This document shows, piece after piece, positions 17,912-26,300 of a stretch of DNA of 64,000 nucleotides. Location of the stretch: positions 16,629 to 80,628 of the forward strand of contig JAFSRI010000042.1 of the NCBI GenBank assembly GCA_017446155.1, given 5' to 3'. This DNA comes from Clostridia bacterium. Its GTDB lineage: Bacteria; Bacillota; Clostridia; Oscillospirales; CAG-272. Position 1 is the stretch's first letter. Each line of letters begins with the position of its first letter. The position numbers and the translations under genes were made by a program. Under the pieces are notes generated by a model. The model saw only the letters and a list, made by a program, of their open reading frames with translations, had not been told where the DNA came from and ran no database searches.

Positions 17912-19921
17912 TTATTTTACGGGTACGTAGATTGCAAATACGTCTTTGAGTGCGTTCATTTCAGCGTCTGAAAGAGCGGGGTTTTTGAGTTTTGCGATGT
18001 TGAACGCGCGAATGTTCCAGCCGCCCCACCATTTTGCGTCTATTTCGACTACGCTTGACGTAACGTTTGCGGGACGGGCGGAGGAAGCGTTCTTTGACGA
18101 TTCGGACGTCCAGCCCTCGGGACGGTACTGATAGCCGACTTGAAGCACGATGACGGAGCCCTCGGGCAGGTCTGCCTTTGTAAACTTTTTAGTTGTGGCA
18201 AACTGGTTAAGGTTTGATGCGGTGCTGCCCGTTGCCTTTGACGTTACGGTACCGCCGGCGGTGGAATTATAGTAGGCGTAATATGTTATATCGAGGTCGA
18301 GCTTTGTATATTTGCTTGCGTCGTAGCCGGCGGTGGCGAATATTTCATCAACCGTTTGATTTGCGTATTTTTCCTCGTCGGTGTGCTTAGGAACAAAGAT
18401 AAAGAACACGTCTTTGAGCGCCGTCATATCGGCGTCGGAGAGTGCGGGGTTGCCCGCCTTTGCGATGTTGAACGCGCGGTAGCCCCAGCTGCCCCACCAT
18501 TTTGCGTCTACCTCAACGACCTCTGCCGTAACGTTTGCGGGACGCTCGGAGGAGCTGTTCTTGGACGAGAGCGCAATCCAGCCTTCCGGACGGTATTGAT
18601 AACCTTTTTTGAGAAGTATCATCGTGCCGTTGGGGAGGTCTTCCTTCGGGAATATTCTTGTCGCCGCGAATTGATTAAGGTTTGACGCTGTGCTGTTGGC
18701 TTTTGATTGAAGTGTGCTGTTCGCGCCTGAGTTATAATATGCGTAATATGTAAGGGAGGGGTCGATGAGGTAGTAATCGTCGGGGTTTTTGCCGGCGGCT
18801 TTGAGCATTGCGACGGCGTCTGCGTTCTCGATTGTGGGAACGGCGGGTTTTTCTTTATATGACGATTCCGTCACCTTGTCGGGGGTTTTGACGGCTTTGT
18901 TTACGGCATCTTTCAAGGCTTTTAGCATGTCTGCCGATATTGAAAAACCGTTGGGCACCCACGTTACCTCGTCTATATCCCAGCCGGTGAGAGTTTTCGC
19001 CCATGTGAGCGCCGCCGTATATCTGCCGAAGCCGAGATTAAGATGATAACCGTCACGCGTTACCTTGTCGCCTATGTAGCTTGTTCTGAGGTTCTGGATG
19101 GCGGTTCCGACGGGAATTACAAGTGAAAATTCGTCGTGTGCTAAAACTTTATCCTTTACCGTGTTGACGATTGCCTGATACATCGTCATTTGGTCTTTGT
19201 TGTATTTTGCAAAATCTGTGTGGGTCGAGTCGCCCTCATATGCCCACGTCATATTCCAAACGAATTTTGCGTCCGGGCATTTCTTTTTGATCATTTCTTT
19301 GAGTTCGGTAAAAATGTCCGTCAGGTGCGGCTCATACGTTTCGGGAAGTCCGCTCTTGCCGCTTACTTGTTGCAGAGAGATATAGTCCCAATCATATTCT
19401 TCGACAGCCGTCTTTACGGACGCTTTTCTCTTTGTCCATGTGCCGGAGGTGTTGAGCTGATAGTCGTATGTGGCAACGTTAAATTCGATGTTCATCGAAT
19501 GCGTTTCAAGCGAGCAACCGCCTATATACATATTGCCGAGGACTATCTCTTTTGCGCCCATGTCGTGAAGTATGCCGTAGAGGTGGTTCATGGAATCCTC
19601 GGAGAAGCTGTTGCCGATAGCGAGGATTTTTATAGAATCTTTTGACAGCGTTTCATCGACTGCGGTCGGAATTTCAACGTCGGGGCGTGCTACGGTTGTG
19701 GTTTCCGTTGCAGAGGTGGTTTCCGTTTCGGTTGCCGTCGTCGTTTCGGTGGCAGTGGTTGTCGTTTCCGTCGCCGTTTCGGAAGATTTCGGCGTCGTGG
19801 CGTCGGTTTCCGTTCCTTTTGTCGTTGATGTTTCTTCGTTTTTCGCTTCGCCGCATGCCGCGAGAGCAAGAACGCTTACTATCATGGCGGCCGCTATAAG
19901 CAGAGTAATAACTTTTTTCAT
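17912..19921 (-). CDS. DUF4886 SGNH-type lipoprotein with two C-terminal repeats
   Basis: A 669-residue surface lipoprotein. A signal peptide with lipobox LAACG (Cys 23) is followed by a Thr/Glu-rich linker to about residue 85. The DUF4886 domain follows, with SGNH-hydrolase character (KILAIGNSFSEDS, catalytic Ser; DGYHLN near 290). Two copies of a ~130-residue module end the protein, each with DPSLTYYAYYNS or DITYYAYYNS, GYQYRPEGW, SS.RPANVT, DAKWWG and RAFNIAK. Enzymes of this type are candidate carbohydrate esterases. The repeats look like carbohydrate- or wall-binding modules, which is inference. It is cotranscribed with GDPD from the promoter at 19974-20002. Confidence 0.82.
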   Translation of the reverse strand: MKKVITLLIAAAMIVSVLALAACGEAKNEETSTTKGTETDATTPKSSETATETTTTATETTTATETETTSATETTTVARPDVEIPTAVDETLSKDSIKILAIGNSFSEDSMNHLYGILHDMGAKEIVLGNMYIGGCSLETHSMNIEFNVATYDYQLNTSGTWTKRKASVKTAVEEYDWDYISLQQVSGKSGLPETYEPHLTDIFTELKEMIKKKCPDAKFVWNMTWAYEGDSTHTDFAKYNKDQMTMYQAIVNTVKDKVLAHDEFSLVIPVGTAIQNLRTSYIGDKVTRDGYHLNLGFGRYTAALTWAKTLTGWDIDEVTWVPNGFSISADMLKALKDAVNKAVKTPDKVTESSYKEKPAVPTIENADAVAMLKAAGKNPDDYYLIDPSLTYYAYYNSGANSTLQSKANSTASNLNQFAATRIFPKEDLPNGTMILLKKGYQYRPEGWIALSSKNSSSERPANVTAEVVEVDAKWWGSWGYRAFNIAKAGNPALSDADMTALKDVFFIFVPKHTDEEKYANQTVDEIFATAGYDASKYTKLDLDITYYAYYNSTAGGTVTSKATGSTASNLNQFATTKKFTKADLPEGSVIVLQVGYQYRPEGWTSESSKNASSARPANVTSSVVEIDAKWWGGWNIRAFNIAKLKNPALSDAEMNALKDVFAIYVPVK

Positions 19922-19973
19922 AGATTGTGCCTTTCTTAAAAAACAATCGCATCTATCACGATTTTATATTATG

Positions 19974-20002
19974 ATTTTATCATAGTACATATATTTTGTC
20001 AA
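19974..20002 (-). promoter_or_regulatory. Promoter of the DUF4886-GDPD operon with palindrome
   Basis: Minus strand: TTGACA (20002-19997), 17-bp spacer, TAAAAT (19979-19974). The palindrome tatgattttatcata (19970-19984) covers the -10 element. The same 15-mer occurs at 53890-53904 in another promoter. Confidence 0.75.
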
Positions 20003-20205
20003 CGAGTCAATTAAAAAATGCCGTGCGGTCACAGCAAAACGGTAATGCGGAAGAATATGATTGTGAACGGCAAAATTAAGGTCAATTTCACATTCGCCCG
20101 ATAAATAAAACGCAAATCTACGGCAGGTTTTCGCGGAATGAGGTTAAATAATACGGTCAAAGCCGCACCGGTGACGTTTTGACGAATGATTTGACGCCTC
20201 GGCGG
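20003..20205. other. Spacer without recognised gene
   Basis: About 200 bp between the DUF4886 promoter and the trxB terminator. I see no credible ORF, RNA structure or repeat in it. Confidence 0.5.
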
Positions 20206-20236
20206 AAAAAATCGGGGAGAAGTTTTTTCTCCCCGA
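20206..20236 (-). terminator. Terminator of nrdD-trxB
   Basis: On the minus strand a 9-bp stem, tcggggaga with tctccccga (20236-20228 and 20220-20212), is followed by TTTTTT (20211-20206). Confidence 0.88.
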
Positions 20237-20241
20237 AGTTT

Positions 20242-21147
20242 TTACATCATATCGATATAGTTGCACGCCGCGAGCGCCGCGACCGACCCGTCAGCCGCCG
20301 CCGTCGTTATTTGGCGTATTTTCTTTGAGCGGCAGTCACCCGCAACGAATACTCCCGCGGTTTTCGTTCTGCAATCCTCGCCGGAATCGGCATAGCCGTA
20401 TGTGTCGAGTCCGCAGACGTTTTCAAACGCTTTGTTTGACGGGATAAGCCCTATCGCAACGAACACACCGTCGATGTTGAGCGTGCTCTCATTTCCGTCG
20501 CCGTGAGATAGCGTCACCGAGCGTATGGCGTCATCGCCGTTGAAGCTCTTTACCACGGCGTCGGTGATAAATTCGACGTTGGGGCGGCCTTTGAGCACTT
20601 CAAGTGTTTTCGCCTCTCCCGTGAAATACGGCAGGTTTTGAACCATTGTCACTTTCGTGCATTTTTCCGAAAGAAGTATCGCCTCTTGCAAGGCGCTGTT
20701 GCCGCCGCCGATGACGGCTACTTCCTTTCCGGCATAAAAATCTCCGTCGCACACGGCGCAGAACGATATGCCGTCGCCGAGGAATTTTTCCTCGCCTTCG
20801 GCGCCCGTTTTTCTATGCTTTACGCCGACGGCGATTATCACCGTCTTGGTTTCAAAACCGCCTGAGGTTGTTTTGACGAATTTTGTCGCGCCTCTGTCCT
20901 CGATGCCGACGACCTCGTCAAGCTCGACCTCAGCTCCGTGTTCGAGCACTTGGCTTACCATTTGATCCGCCAGGGCATTGCCGCTGATAGCCGCCGAGCC
21001 GGGGAAGTTTTCTATTTTCGGCGAGAATGTCATTTGCCCGCCGAACGTGGATTTTTCGATTATGAGAACGGTTTTCCCCGCTCTTCTGGCGTAGAGGGCG
21101 GCGGTAAGTCCCGCCGGCCCCGCGCCGATTATTATTATGTCGTACAT
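20242..21147 (-). CDS. trxB: Thioredoxin reductase-like flavoprotein lacking the HRRxxxR motif
   Basis: A 301-residue low-Mr thioredoxin reductase. The FAD motif is GAGPAGLTAALYA (8-20), the redox-active pair CAVC is at residues 130-133, and the second dinucleotide motif is GGGNSALQEA near 148. In NADPH-using TrxB the HRRxxxR segment follows about 20 residues later. Here that place reads VQNLPYFTGEA, so the 2'-phosphate contacts are missing. Related Clostridia proteins that lost these residues include pyridine-nucleotide-independent (ferredoxin-linked) reductases. Electron donor here is therefore uncertain. It lies 3 nt behind nrdD, whose C-terminal redoxin domain is its probable partner. No own ribosome site is evident. 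Confidence 0.88.
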   Translation of the reverse strand: MYDIIIIGAGPAGLTAALYARRAGKTVLIIEKSTFGGQMTFSPKIENFPGSAAISGNALADQMVSQVLEHGAEVELDEVVGIEDRGATKFVKTTSGGFETKTVIIAVGVKHRKTGAEGEEKFLGDGISFCAVCDGDFYAGKEVAVIGGGNSALQEAILLSEKCTKVTMVQNLPYFTGEAKTLEVLKGRPNVEFITDAVVKSFNGDDAIRSVTLSHGDGNESTLNIDGVFVAIGLIPSNKAFENVCGLDTYGYADSGEDCRTKTAGVFVAGDCRSKKIRQITTAAADGSVAALAACNYIDMM

Positions 21148-21150
21148 AGT

Positions 21151-23511
21151 TTATGCAAGTGTTTCGATGTATTTTCTTATCTCCGACACGCCCTTGTATT
21201 TTGTGCCGTCGGGGGCAACGAGCGTGGGAGCCGTCGTTATTTTAAGCTCCGTCGCTTCTGCCGCGTGCTCGTCGGCATAGAGGTTTGTATACTCGACGCC
21301 TGCTTTTTCAAGGAGCGATTTTGCTATTTTGCAGTTGGGGCAAGTTTTTGTGGTGAAGAGAAGTGTTGCGCTGTCGGTCGTTTTTTTCTCTTCGCAGTTG
21401 CAGCTTTCGTCCGGATGCTGAACGCCTTTGTGTTTGAGAACGGAACGCTCGATGACGTATTCCTTGCGCTCTTCAAACTCTTGCGCTTTGCCGTCGTTGA
21501 AGTTTTGAACGGGGCGATAATATCCTGTTATACGGCTGTAAACTTCCGTCTTTTTGCCGCAAATCGGGCATGCGTACTGCTCGCCTACGAGATAGCCGTG
21601 CTCGGTGCACACCGAATATGTCGGAGAAAGCGTATAGTAAGGGAGCTTGTAGTTTTCGGATATTTTTCTGACAAGGTTTGCGGCGGCTCTCCAATCGGGG
21701 AGCTTTTCTCCGAGGAAAGCGTGGAATACCGTGCCTGAGGTGTAGAGCGTCTGCAAATCGTCTTGAATGTCAAGCGCAGAGAAGATGTCCTCGGTGTAGC
21801 CGACGGGAAGGTGAGAGCTGTTTGTGTAATACGGAGCGTCTTCGGTGCCGGCGGTGATGATGTCGGGGTATTTTCTCTTGTCGTGCTTGGCAAGACGGTA
21901 TGCGGTGGATTCAGCGGGGGTAGCTTCGAGGTTGTAAAGATCGCCGTATTTTTCCTGGTAGTCGGAAAGACGCTCGCGCATATGGTTGAGAACGTCCTTT
22001 GCGAACTGCTGGGTTTCTTCGTGGGTGATGTCTTTACGGAGCCATTTAGCGTTGAGGCCGGTTTCGTTCATGCCGACAAGGCCTATCGTTGAGAAGTGGT
22101 TTGAGAATGTGCCGAGGTATCTCTTTGTGTACGGATAAAGTCCTTCGTCGAGAAGTTTTGTTATTACGGTTCTCTTTACTTTGAGAGAACGCGCGGCAAC
22201 GTCCATGATGTGATCGAGGCGTTTGTAGAAGTCGGCTTCGTCAGCCGCGAGGTATGCTATTCTGGGAAGGTTGATCGTGACGACGCCGATGGAACCGGTG
22301 GATTCGCCGCTGCCGAAGAAGCCGCCTGATTTCTTTCTGAGTTCTCTGAGGTCAAGACGCAGACGGCAGCACATCGAGCGGATGTCGCTGGGTTCCATGT
22401 CGGAGTTTACGTAGTTTGAGAAGTACGGCGTGCCGTATTTGCTCGTCATTTCAAACAAAAGTTTGTTGTTTTCTGTTTCCGACCAGTCGAAATCTTTTGT
22501 TATTGAATACGTGGGAATAGGATACTGGAAACCGCGGCCGTTGGCGTCGCCTTCGATCATTATTTCGATGAACGCTTTGTTTATCATGTCCATCTCTTTT
22601 TTGCAGTCTTTATAACGGAAGGGCATTTCCTTGCCGCCGACGATGCAGTTGAGCTCTGCGAGGTCGTTGGGCACGGTCCAGTCGAGGGTGATATTCGAGA
22701 ACGGCGCCTGCGTGCCCCATCTGGACGGGGTGTTTACGCCGTAAATGAACGATTCGATGCATTTCTTTGTGGCGTCATATGAGAGGTTATCTACCTTGAC
22801 GAAAGGAGCCAGGTAAGTGTCAAACGACGAGAATGCCTGAGCGCCCGCCCATTCGTTCTGCATTATGCCGAGGAAGTTTACCATTTGGTTGCAGAGGGTG
22901 GCAAGGTGCTTTGCGGGAGCGGAGGTGATTTTGCCCGTTACGCCGCCGAGACCTTCCTGAATTAGCTGTTTGAGCGACCAGCCGGCGCAATAGCCTGTGA
23001 GCATTGAAAGGTCGTGGAGGTGGAAATCGCCGCTCTTATGAGCCTGAGCTATTTCTTCGTCGTAAATTTCTGAAAGCCAGTAGTTGGCGGTGATGGCGCC
23101 TGAGTTTGAAAGGATAAGACCGCCGACGGAATACGTTACGGTGGAGTTTTCCTTTACACGCCAGTCGGTGGCTTTTACATAACTGTTGACAAGCTCTTTA
23201 TAGTCGAGGATCGTCGATTTCATGTTGCGGATCTTTTCTCTCTGCTTACGGTAGAGAATGTATGCTTTCGCAACGTCGTCATAGCCGGCTTGAATGAGAA
23301 CGGACTCGACGCTGTCCTGAATATCCTCGACGGAGACGGTGCCGTTTTTGATCTTCTGCTCGAAATTTGACGTTACTTTGAGCGCGAGAAAATCTATTAC
23401 GCCGGGATGATACTCCTTTTGAAGCGCTTCAAACGCTTTCGTTATGGCGACTGTTATTTTGGAAATGTCAAATTCCGCGACTTTGCCGTCTCTCTTTATT
23501 ACTTGGTACAT
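21151..23511 (-). CDS. nrdD: Class III anaerobic ribonucleoside-triphosphate reductase with fused C-terminal redoxin
   Basis: Makes dNTPs without oxygen using a glycyl radical. The 786-residue protein has an N-terminal ATP-cone (MYQVIKRDGKVAEFD, residues 1-90) and the large barrel. A C-terminal zinc site of CTEH and CPIC type is followed by the glycyl radical loop RITGYYRP (Gly near 663). NrdD normally ends about 30-50 residues after this. Here a 74-residue thioredoxin-fold domain follows, with CPNC (724-727) and a cis-Pro TTAPTL. ATG 23511 is chosen over an upstream in-frame ATG because aggaggttttttATG gives ideal spacing. The redoxin probably reduces the active-site disulfide, with TrxB recharging it. 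Tandem NrdR boxes lie in the promoter. Confidence 0.94.
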   Translation of the reverse strand: MYQVIKRDGKVAEFDISKITVAITKAFEALQKEYHPGVIDFLALKVTSNFEQKIKNGTVSVEDIQDSVESVLIQAGYDDVAKAYILYRKQREKIRNMKSTILDYKELVNSYVKATDWRVKENSTVTYSVGGLILSNSGAITANYWLSEIYDEEIAQAHKSGDFHLHDLSMLTGYCAGWSLKQLIQEGLGGVTGKITSAPAKHLATLCNQMVNFLGIMQNEWAGAQAFSSFDTYLAPFVKVDNLSYDATKKCIESFIYGVNTPSRWGTQAPFSNITLDWTVPNDLAELNCIVGGKEMPFRYKDCKKEMDMINKAFIEIMIEGDANGRGFQYPIPTYSITKDFDWSETENNKLLFEMTSKYGTPYFSNYVNSDMEPSDIRSMCCRLRLDLRELRKKSGGFFGSGESTGSIGVVTINLPRIAYLAADEADFYKRLDHIMDVAARSLKVKRTVITKLLDEGLYPYTKRYLGTFSNHFSTIGLVGMNETGLNAKWLRKDITHEETQQFAKDVLNHMRERLSDYQEKYGDLYNLEATPAESTAYRLAKHDKRKYPDIITAGTEDAPYYTNSSHLPVGYTEDIFSALDIQDDLQTLYTSGTVFHAFLGEKLPDWRAAANLVRKISENYKLPYYTLSPTYSVCTEHGYLVGEQYACPICGKKTEVYSRITGYYRPVQNFNDGKAQEFEERKEYVIERSVLKHKGVQHPDESCNCEEKKTTDSATLLFTTKTCPNCKIAKSLLEKAGVEYTNLYADEHAAEATELKITTAPTLVAPDGTKYKGVSEIRKYIETLA

Positions 23512-23585
23512 AAAAAACCTCCTATTGACAAGCCTCGGCGGTAAACTGCTTCGTTTTTGCCGACTTAAAATTTTGATGCGATAAC

Positions 23586-23639
23586 ATATTATCACAACAA
23601 AATGTGTTTGTCAATAGGAGATAACACAATATCTTGTGT
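23586..23639 (-). promoter_or_regulatory. nrdD promoter with tandem NrdR boxes
   Basis: Minus-strand promoter TTGACA (23614-23609), 17-bp spacer, TAATAT (23591-23586). NrdR-like boxes are acacaatatcttgtgt (23624-23639, near-perfect against ACACwATATaTwGTGT) and tcacaacaaaatgtgt (23592-23607), which fills the spacer. Box starts are 32 bp apart, three helical turns, as expected for NrdR. The nrdR gene is not in the window. Confidence 0.9.
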
Positions 23640-23678
23640 TTTTTTCGTATTTGCTCGATTTTTGTCACAAAATATAGA

Positions 23679-24371
23679 TTAAACGCCTCTCAGTTGTGCA
23701 TTTGTAACAAAACGTCGGGCAATGTCGATAAAATGTTGGTATTCGTCATAAGAAAAACCGTCAAGTCCCGCCGATATAACGTTGCCTGAATCTTTGAACG
23801 CTTGCAGGAACCAGCGTTTTGAGCCGGTGATCCATCGCCCGATATTTTCTATATCTTCTTCGGTGTGATATTCGCGCACGAGCGTCGTGCGAAATTCATA
23901 GTCGACGCGATCGGTTTTGAGCAGCTCGACCGTGCGGCATATTGCTTCAACGTCGGGGGCGGGGACGCCTGTTATAAGCGGATATTTTTCCTTTGAATTT
24001 TTTATATCGACGGCGACATAATCGAGCAGGCCTTCATCGATCAACGCGGCGAGTTTCTCCGGGAACGTTCCGTTCGTGTCGAGCTTGACGGCAAAACCGC
24101 GCTTCTTTATATTATATATAAAATCATGCAGACCTTTTTGCAGCATCGGCTCGCCGCCTGTTATCGCCACGCCGTCAAGACGGCCGCGACGGCTTTCGAG
24201 AAATTCAAAAAAATCTTCCTCGTCAATTCCGTTTCCGTCGTCTTTTTCGGTTACGAGAAACGCATTGTGGCAGAACGGACATCTGAAATTGCAACCGTAA
24301 AAAAACACGGTGCAGGCTGTTTTGCCCGGGAAGTCGAGCAAGGTGAGTTTTTGAAGTCCCGAAATTCTCAT
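23679..24371 (-). CDS. nrdG: Anaerobic ribonucleotide reductase activating protein (radical SAM)
   Basis: Generates the glycyl radical on NrdD using S-adenosylmethionine and a 4Fe-4S cluster. The cluster motif C-x3-C-x2-C is in GCNFRCPFCHNAF near residues 27-38, and the SAM-binding GGEP is near 72. The 230-residue size and the N-terminal LTLLDFPGKTACTVFFYG match the NrdG-type activases found in Clostridia. AGGAGATA precedes ATG 24371. It lies upstream of nrdD on the same strand but has its own promoter and no NrdR box that I can see, so activase and reductase may be regulated separately. Confidence 0.93.
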   Translation of the reverse strand: MRISGLQKLTLLDFPGKTACTVFFYGCNFRCPFCHNAFLVTEKDDGNGIDEEDFFEFLESRRGRLDGVAITGGEPMLQKGLHDFIYNIKKRGFAVKLDTNGTFPEKLAALIDEGLLDYVAVDIKNSKEKYPLITGVPAPDVEAICRTVELLKTDRVDYEFRTTLVREYHTEEDIENIGRWITGSKRWFLQAFKDSGNVISAGLDGFSYDEYQHFIDIARRFVTNAQLRGV

Positions 24372-24441
24372 GATTATCTCCTGTTTATACTGTTTTGCTT
24401 ATAAATCCGCGCTTGTTTTCGATTTTTCATCGATTACAGAA

Positions 24442-24470
24442 AGTTTATCATAAAAAACGCGGTTTTTCAA
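24442..24470 (-). promoter_or_regulatory. Probable promoter of nrdG
   Basis: Minus strand: TTGAAA (24470-24465), 17-bp spacer, TAAACT (24447-24442), about 70 nt before the nrdG start. Confidence 0.6.
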
Positions 24471-24895
24471 TATCGTTTCAGGATAAAATATCATTAAATC
24501 CGCGCGAGTTGAGATTTGTATGCTTGCCGGGGAATGTTTTGATAAGAAAAACGACGCGTAGGCGGATGACCTCATACGGTATTGCTTTTTGGATTCGGCA
24601 AAAACGAATAAAAATTTTAAATGTCAGTATTATCTTTTCAGCGATTTCGGCGCGCAAGGTGATGGGTCAAGAAAAACAAGACATTGCGGAAAACCGACGG
24701 TATATTGGGCTACGCGGTATATATTGCTCGGTATACGGCTGACATCCGGCATTGACCGCACCGAATATTTCGGGCGTTTCGGCGCGATTTTGACGAAAAT
24801 TAAACATAGAAAAAAATTATTTACAAATAAGTCTTTATTTTTTATTAAATGTGTGATAACATGTAAGGTACAATACAAACAAGGGGAAATTTATT
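24471..24895. other. Long spacer between divergent nrdG and CPBP genes
   Basis: About 425 bp. Open frames in it lack ribosome sites and recognisable protein sequence. The last 100 bp are very AT-rich and probably hold the promoter of the CPBP gene, but no clean -35/-10 pair stands out. I see no structured RNA. Confidence 0.4.
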
Positions 24896-26281
24896 ATGGA
24901 TGAAAACAATTTGAATTTAAACAATGAACTTCCCGCAGACGATAAAGCAGTGACGGAGCAAACCGAGCCTGTTGAGGGCGTCGCCGAAAACGACGCGGCA
25001 AAAACCGAACGAAGTGAGGTTGCGCAGGCTTCTTTGGCGGAGGCAACGGAGCAAAACGAACAGAATGTATCTGTCGAAGAGGAACCGGCGGAAGATAATC
25101 AAAACGAAACAGACAAATCGACCTCGTCGGAAGAAACCTCAGCGGTTGAAGGCGACGGCGCGTTTGAAACGTATTCCGGTGAGAAGAGCGCAAACGACGA
25201 TTTGCAGGGTGAAAGCGGTTTAACGGCAGAACAAAGCTACGCTTCGGCGACGACCGACGCACCCGCAAAGGAAAAAATATCGTTCGGAAGAACGTACGGA
25301 CATTTTACTTTGATATTCGGTTCGATTTTTGCATTTGTTGTTGCGGCTGTGATTTTCCAATCGGCAGCGGTGATAATAATTCAGGCGTTTTTCCCGCAAC
25401 TGATCGATTTCAGCGGGATAAATCTGCTGCTTTCGGTAATTCCGATGTATTGCGTCGGACTTCCCGTGGCGGTAATAGTATTGCTGTTCGCAAAGAAAGG
25501 TCCCGCGTGGGAAAAGCAGAGTATAACTTTCGGAAAATGGCTTAAACTGTTTTGTGTAACGGCGGCGGTGATGTATTTGGGAAACATAGTCGGAAACATC
25601 ATCAACTCATTTATTTCGTTCTTTCCCGGAACAAACATCCGCGACGTCGTGGATGAGATACTCGGCGAGGACCCGTTCCGGCTTCCGGCGTTAATAACCG
25701 TTGTGATTGCGCCCGTGGTTGAAGAGTTGATATTCAGAAAAATGTTTATCGACAGGATGCGCGGCTACGGAGAAAAATTCGCCATATTCATTTCGGCTCT
25801 GTGCTTCGGACTGTTCCACGGAAATTTCAGCCAATTCTTCTATGCGTTCGGAATAGGACTTGTATTCGGATACGTCTACTCGAAAACGAGAAATTTGTGG
25901 TATACCGTTTCGCTTCACGCGGCGGCAAACCTGTTCTTCGGAGTGATAAGCGCGCTTGTTGCAAATTATTCAAGCGGGCTGATTGACCTTGCGTCGGATA
26001 TAATGCAAGGCGCGGACATTGCGACAGAGGAGCTTATTCCTCGGTTGGCGGGGCTCGTTCTGCCGGCGATAGTCAGGATGCTTTACTTGCTTTTGACGAT
26101 AGCGCTTGTGGTTTGCGGAGTTGTGTTCTTTATCATAAGAGTGAGGAAGAAGATTTCGCTCGAACCGGCGCATTACGAACTTGCAAGCGGAAAGCTCAGC
26201 GTAGCGGCCGTGTGGGCTAACGTCGGGTTCTGGCTTTTCGCCGTGCTGACGGTTATAACGTTTTTGTCATCAATATTTTAA
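24896..26281 (+). CDS. CPBP family intramembrane endopeptidase with acidic N-terminal tail
   Basis: A 461-residue protein. The first ~120 residues are low-complexity, rich in Glu, Asp, Ala and Thr, and probably disordered in the cytosol. The rest is a polytopic CPBP domain with the motifs EELIFRKMF (near 284), FGLFHGNFSQF (near 311) and HAAANLFFG (near 349). The tail is unlike the compact CPBP gene at 3790. AAGGGGAAA is the ribosome site. It is followed at 19 nt by the Cys-cluster protein gene, suggesting one operon. Function may be protein maturation or membrane stress; no partner is identified. Confidence 0.85.
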   Translation: MDENNLNLNNELPADDKAVTEQTEPVEGVAENDAAKTERSEVAQASLAEATEQNEQNVSVEEEPAEDNQNETDKSTSSEETSAVEGDGAFETYSGEKSANDDLQGESGLTAEQSYASATTDAPAKEKISFGRTYGHFTLIFGSIFAFVVAAVIFQSAAVIIIQAFFPQLIDFSGINLLLSVIPMYCVGLPVAVIVLLFAKKGPAWEKQSITFGKWLKLFCVTAAVMYLGNIVGNIINSFISFFPGTNIRDVVDEILGEDPFRLPALITVVIAPVVEELIFRKMFIDRMRGYGEKFAIFISALCFGLFHGNFSQFFYAFGIGLVFGYVYSKTRNLWYTVSLHAAANLFFGVISALVANYSSGLIDLASDIMQGADIATEELIPRLAGLVLPAIVRMLYLLLTIALVVCGVVFFIIRVRKKISLEPAHYELASGKLSVAAVWANVGFWLFAVLTVITFLSSIF

Positions 26282-26300
26282 ATAAAGGAGATATACAATC

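Noticed and set aside
24395..24742. 115-codon plus-strand frame upstream of the CPBP gene
   Set aside because: No ribosome site, no family resemblance, and it starts inside the nrdG promoter region.
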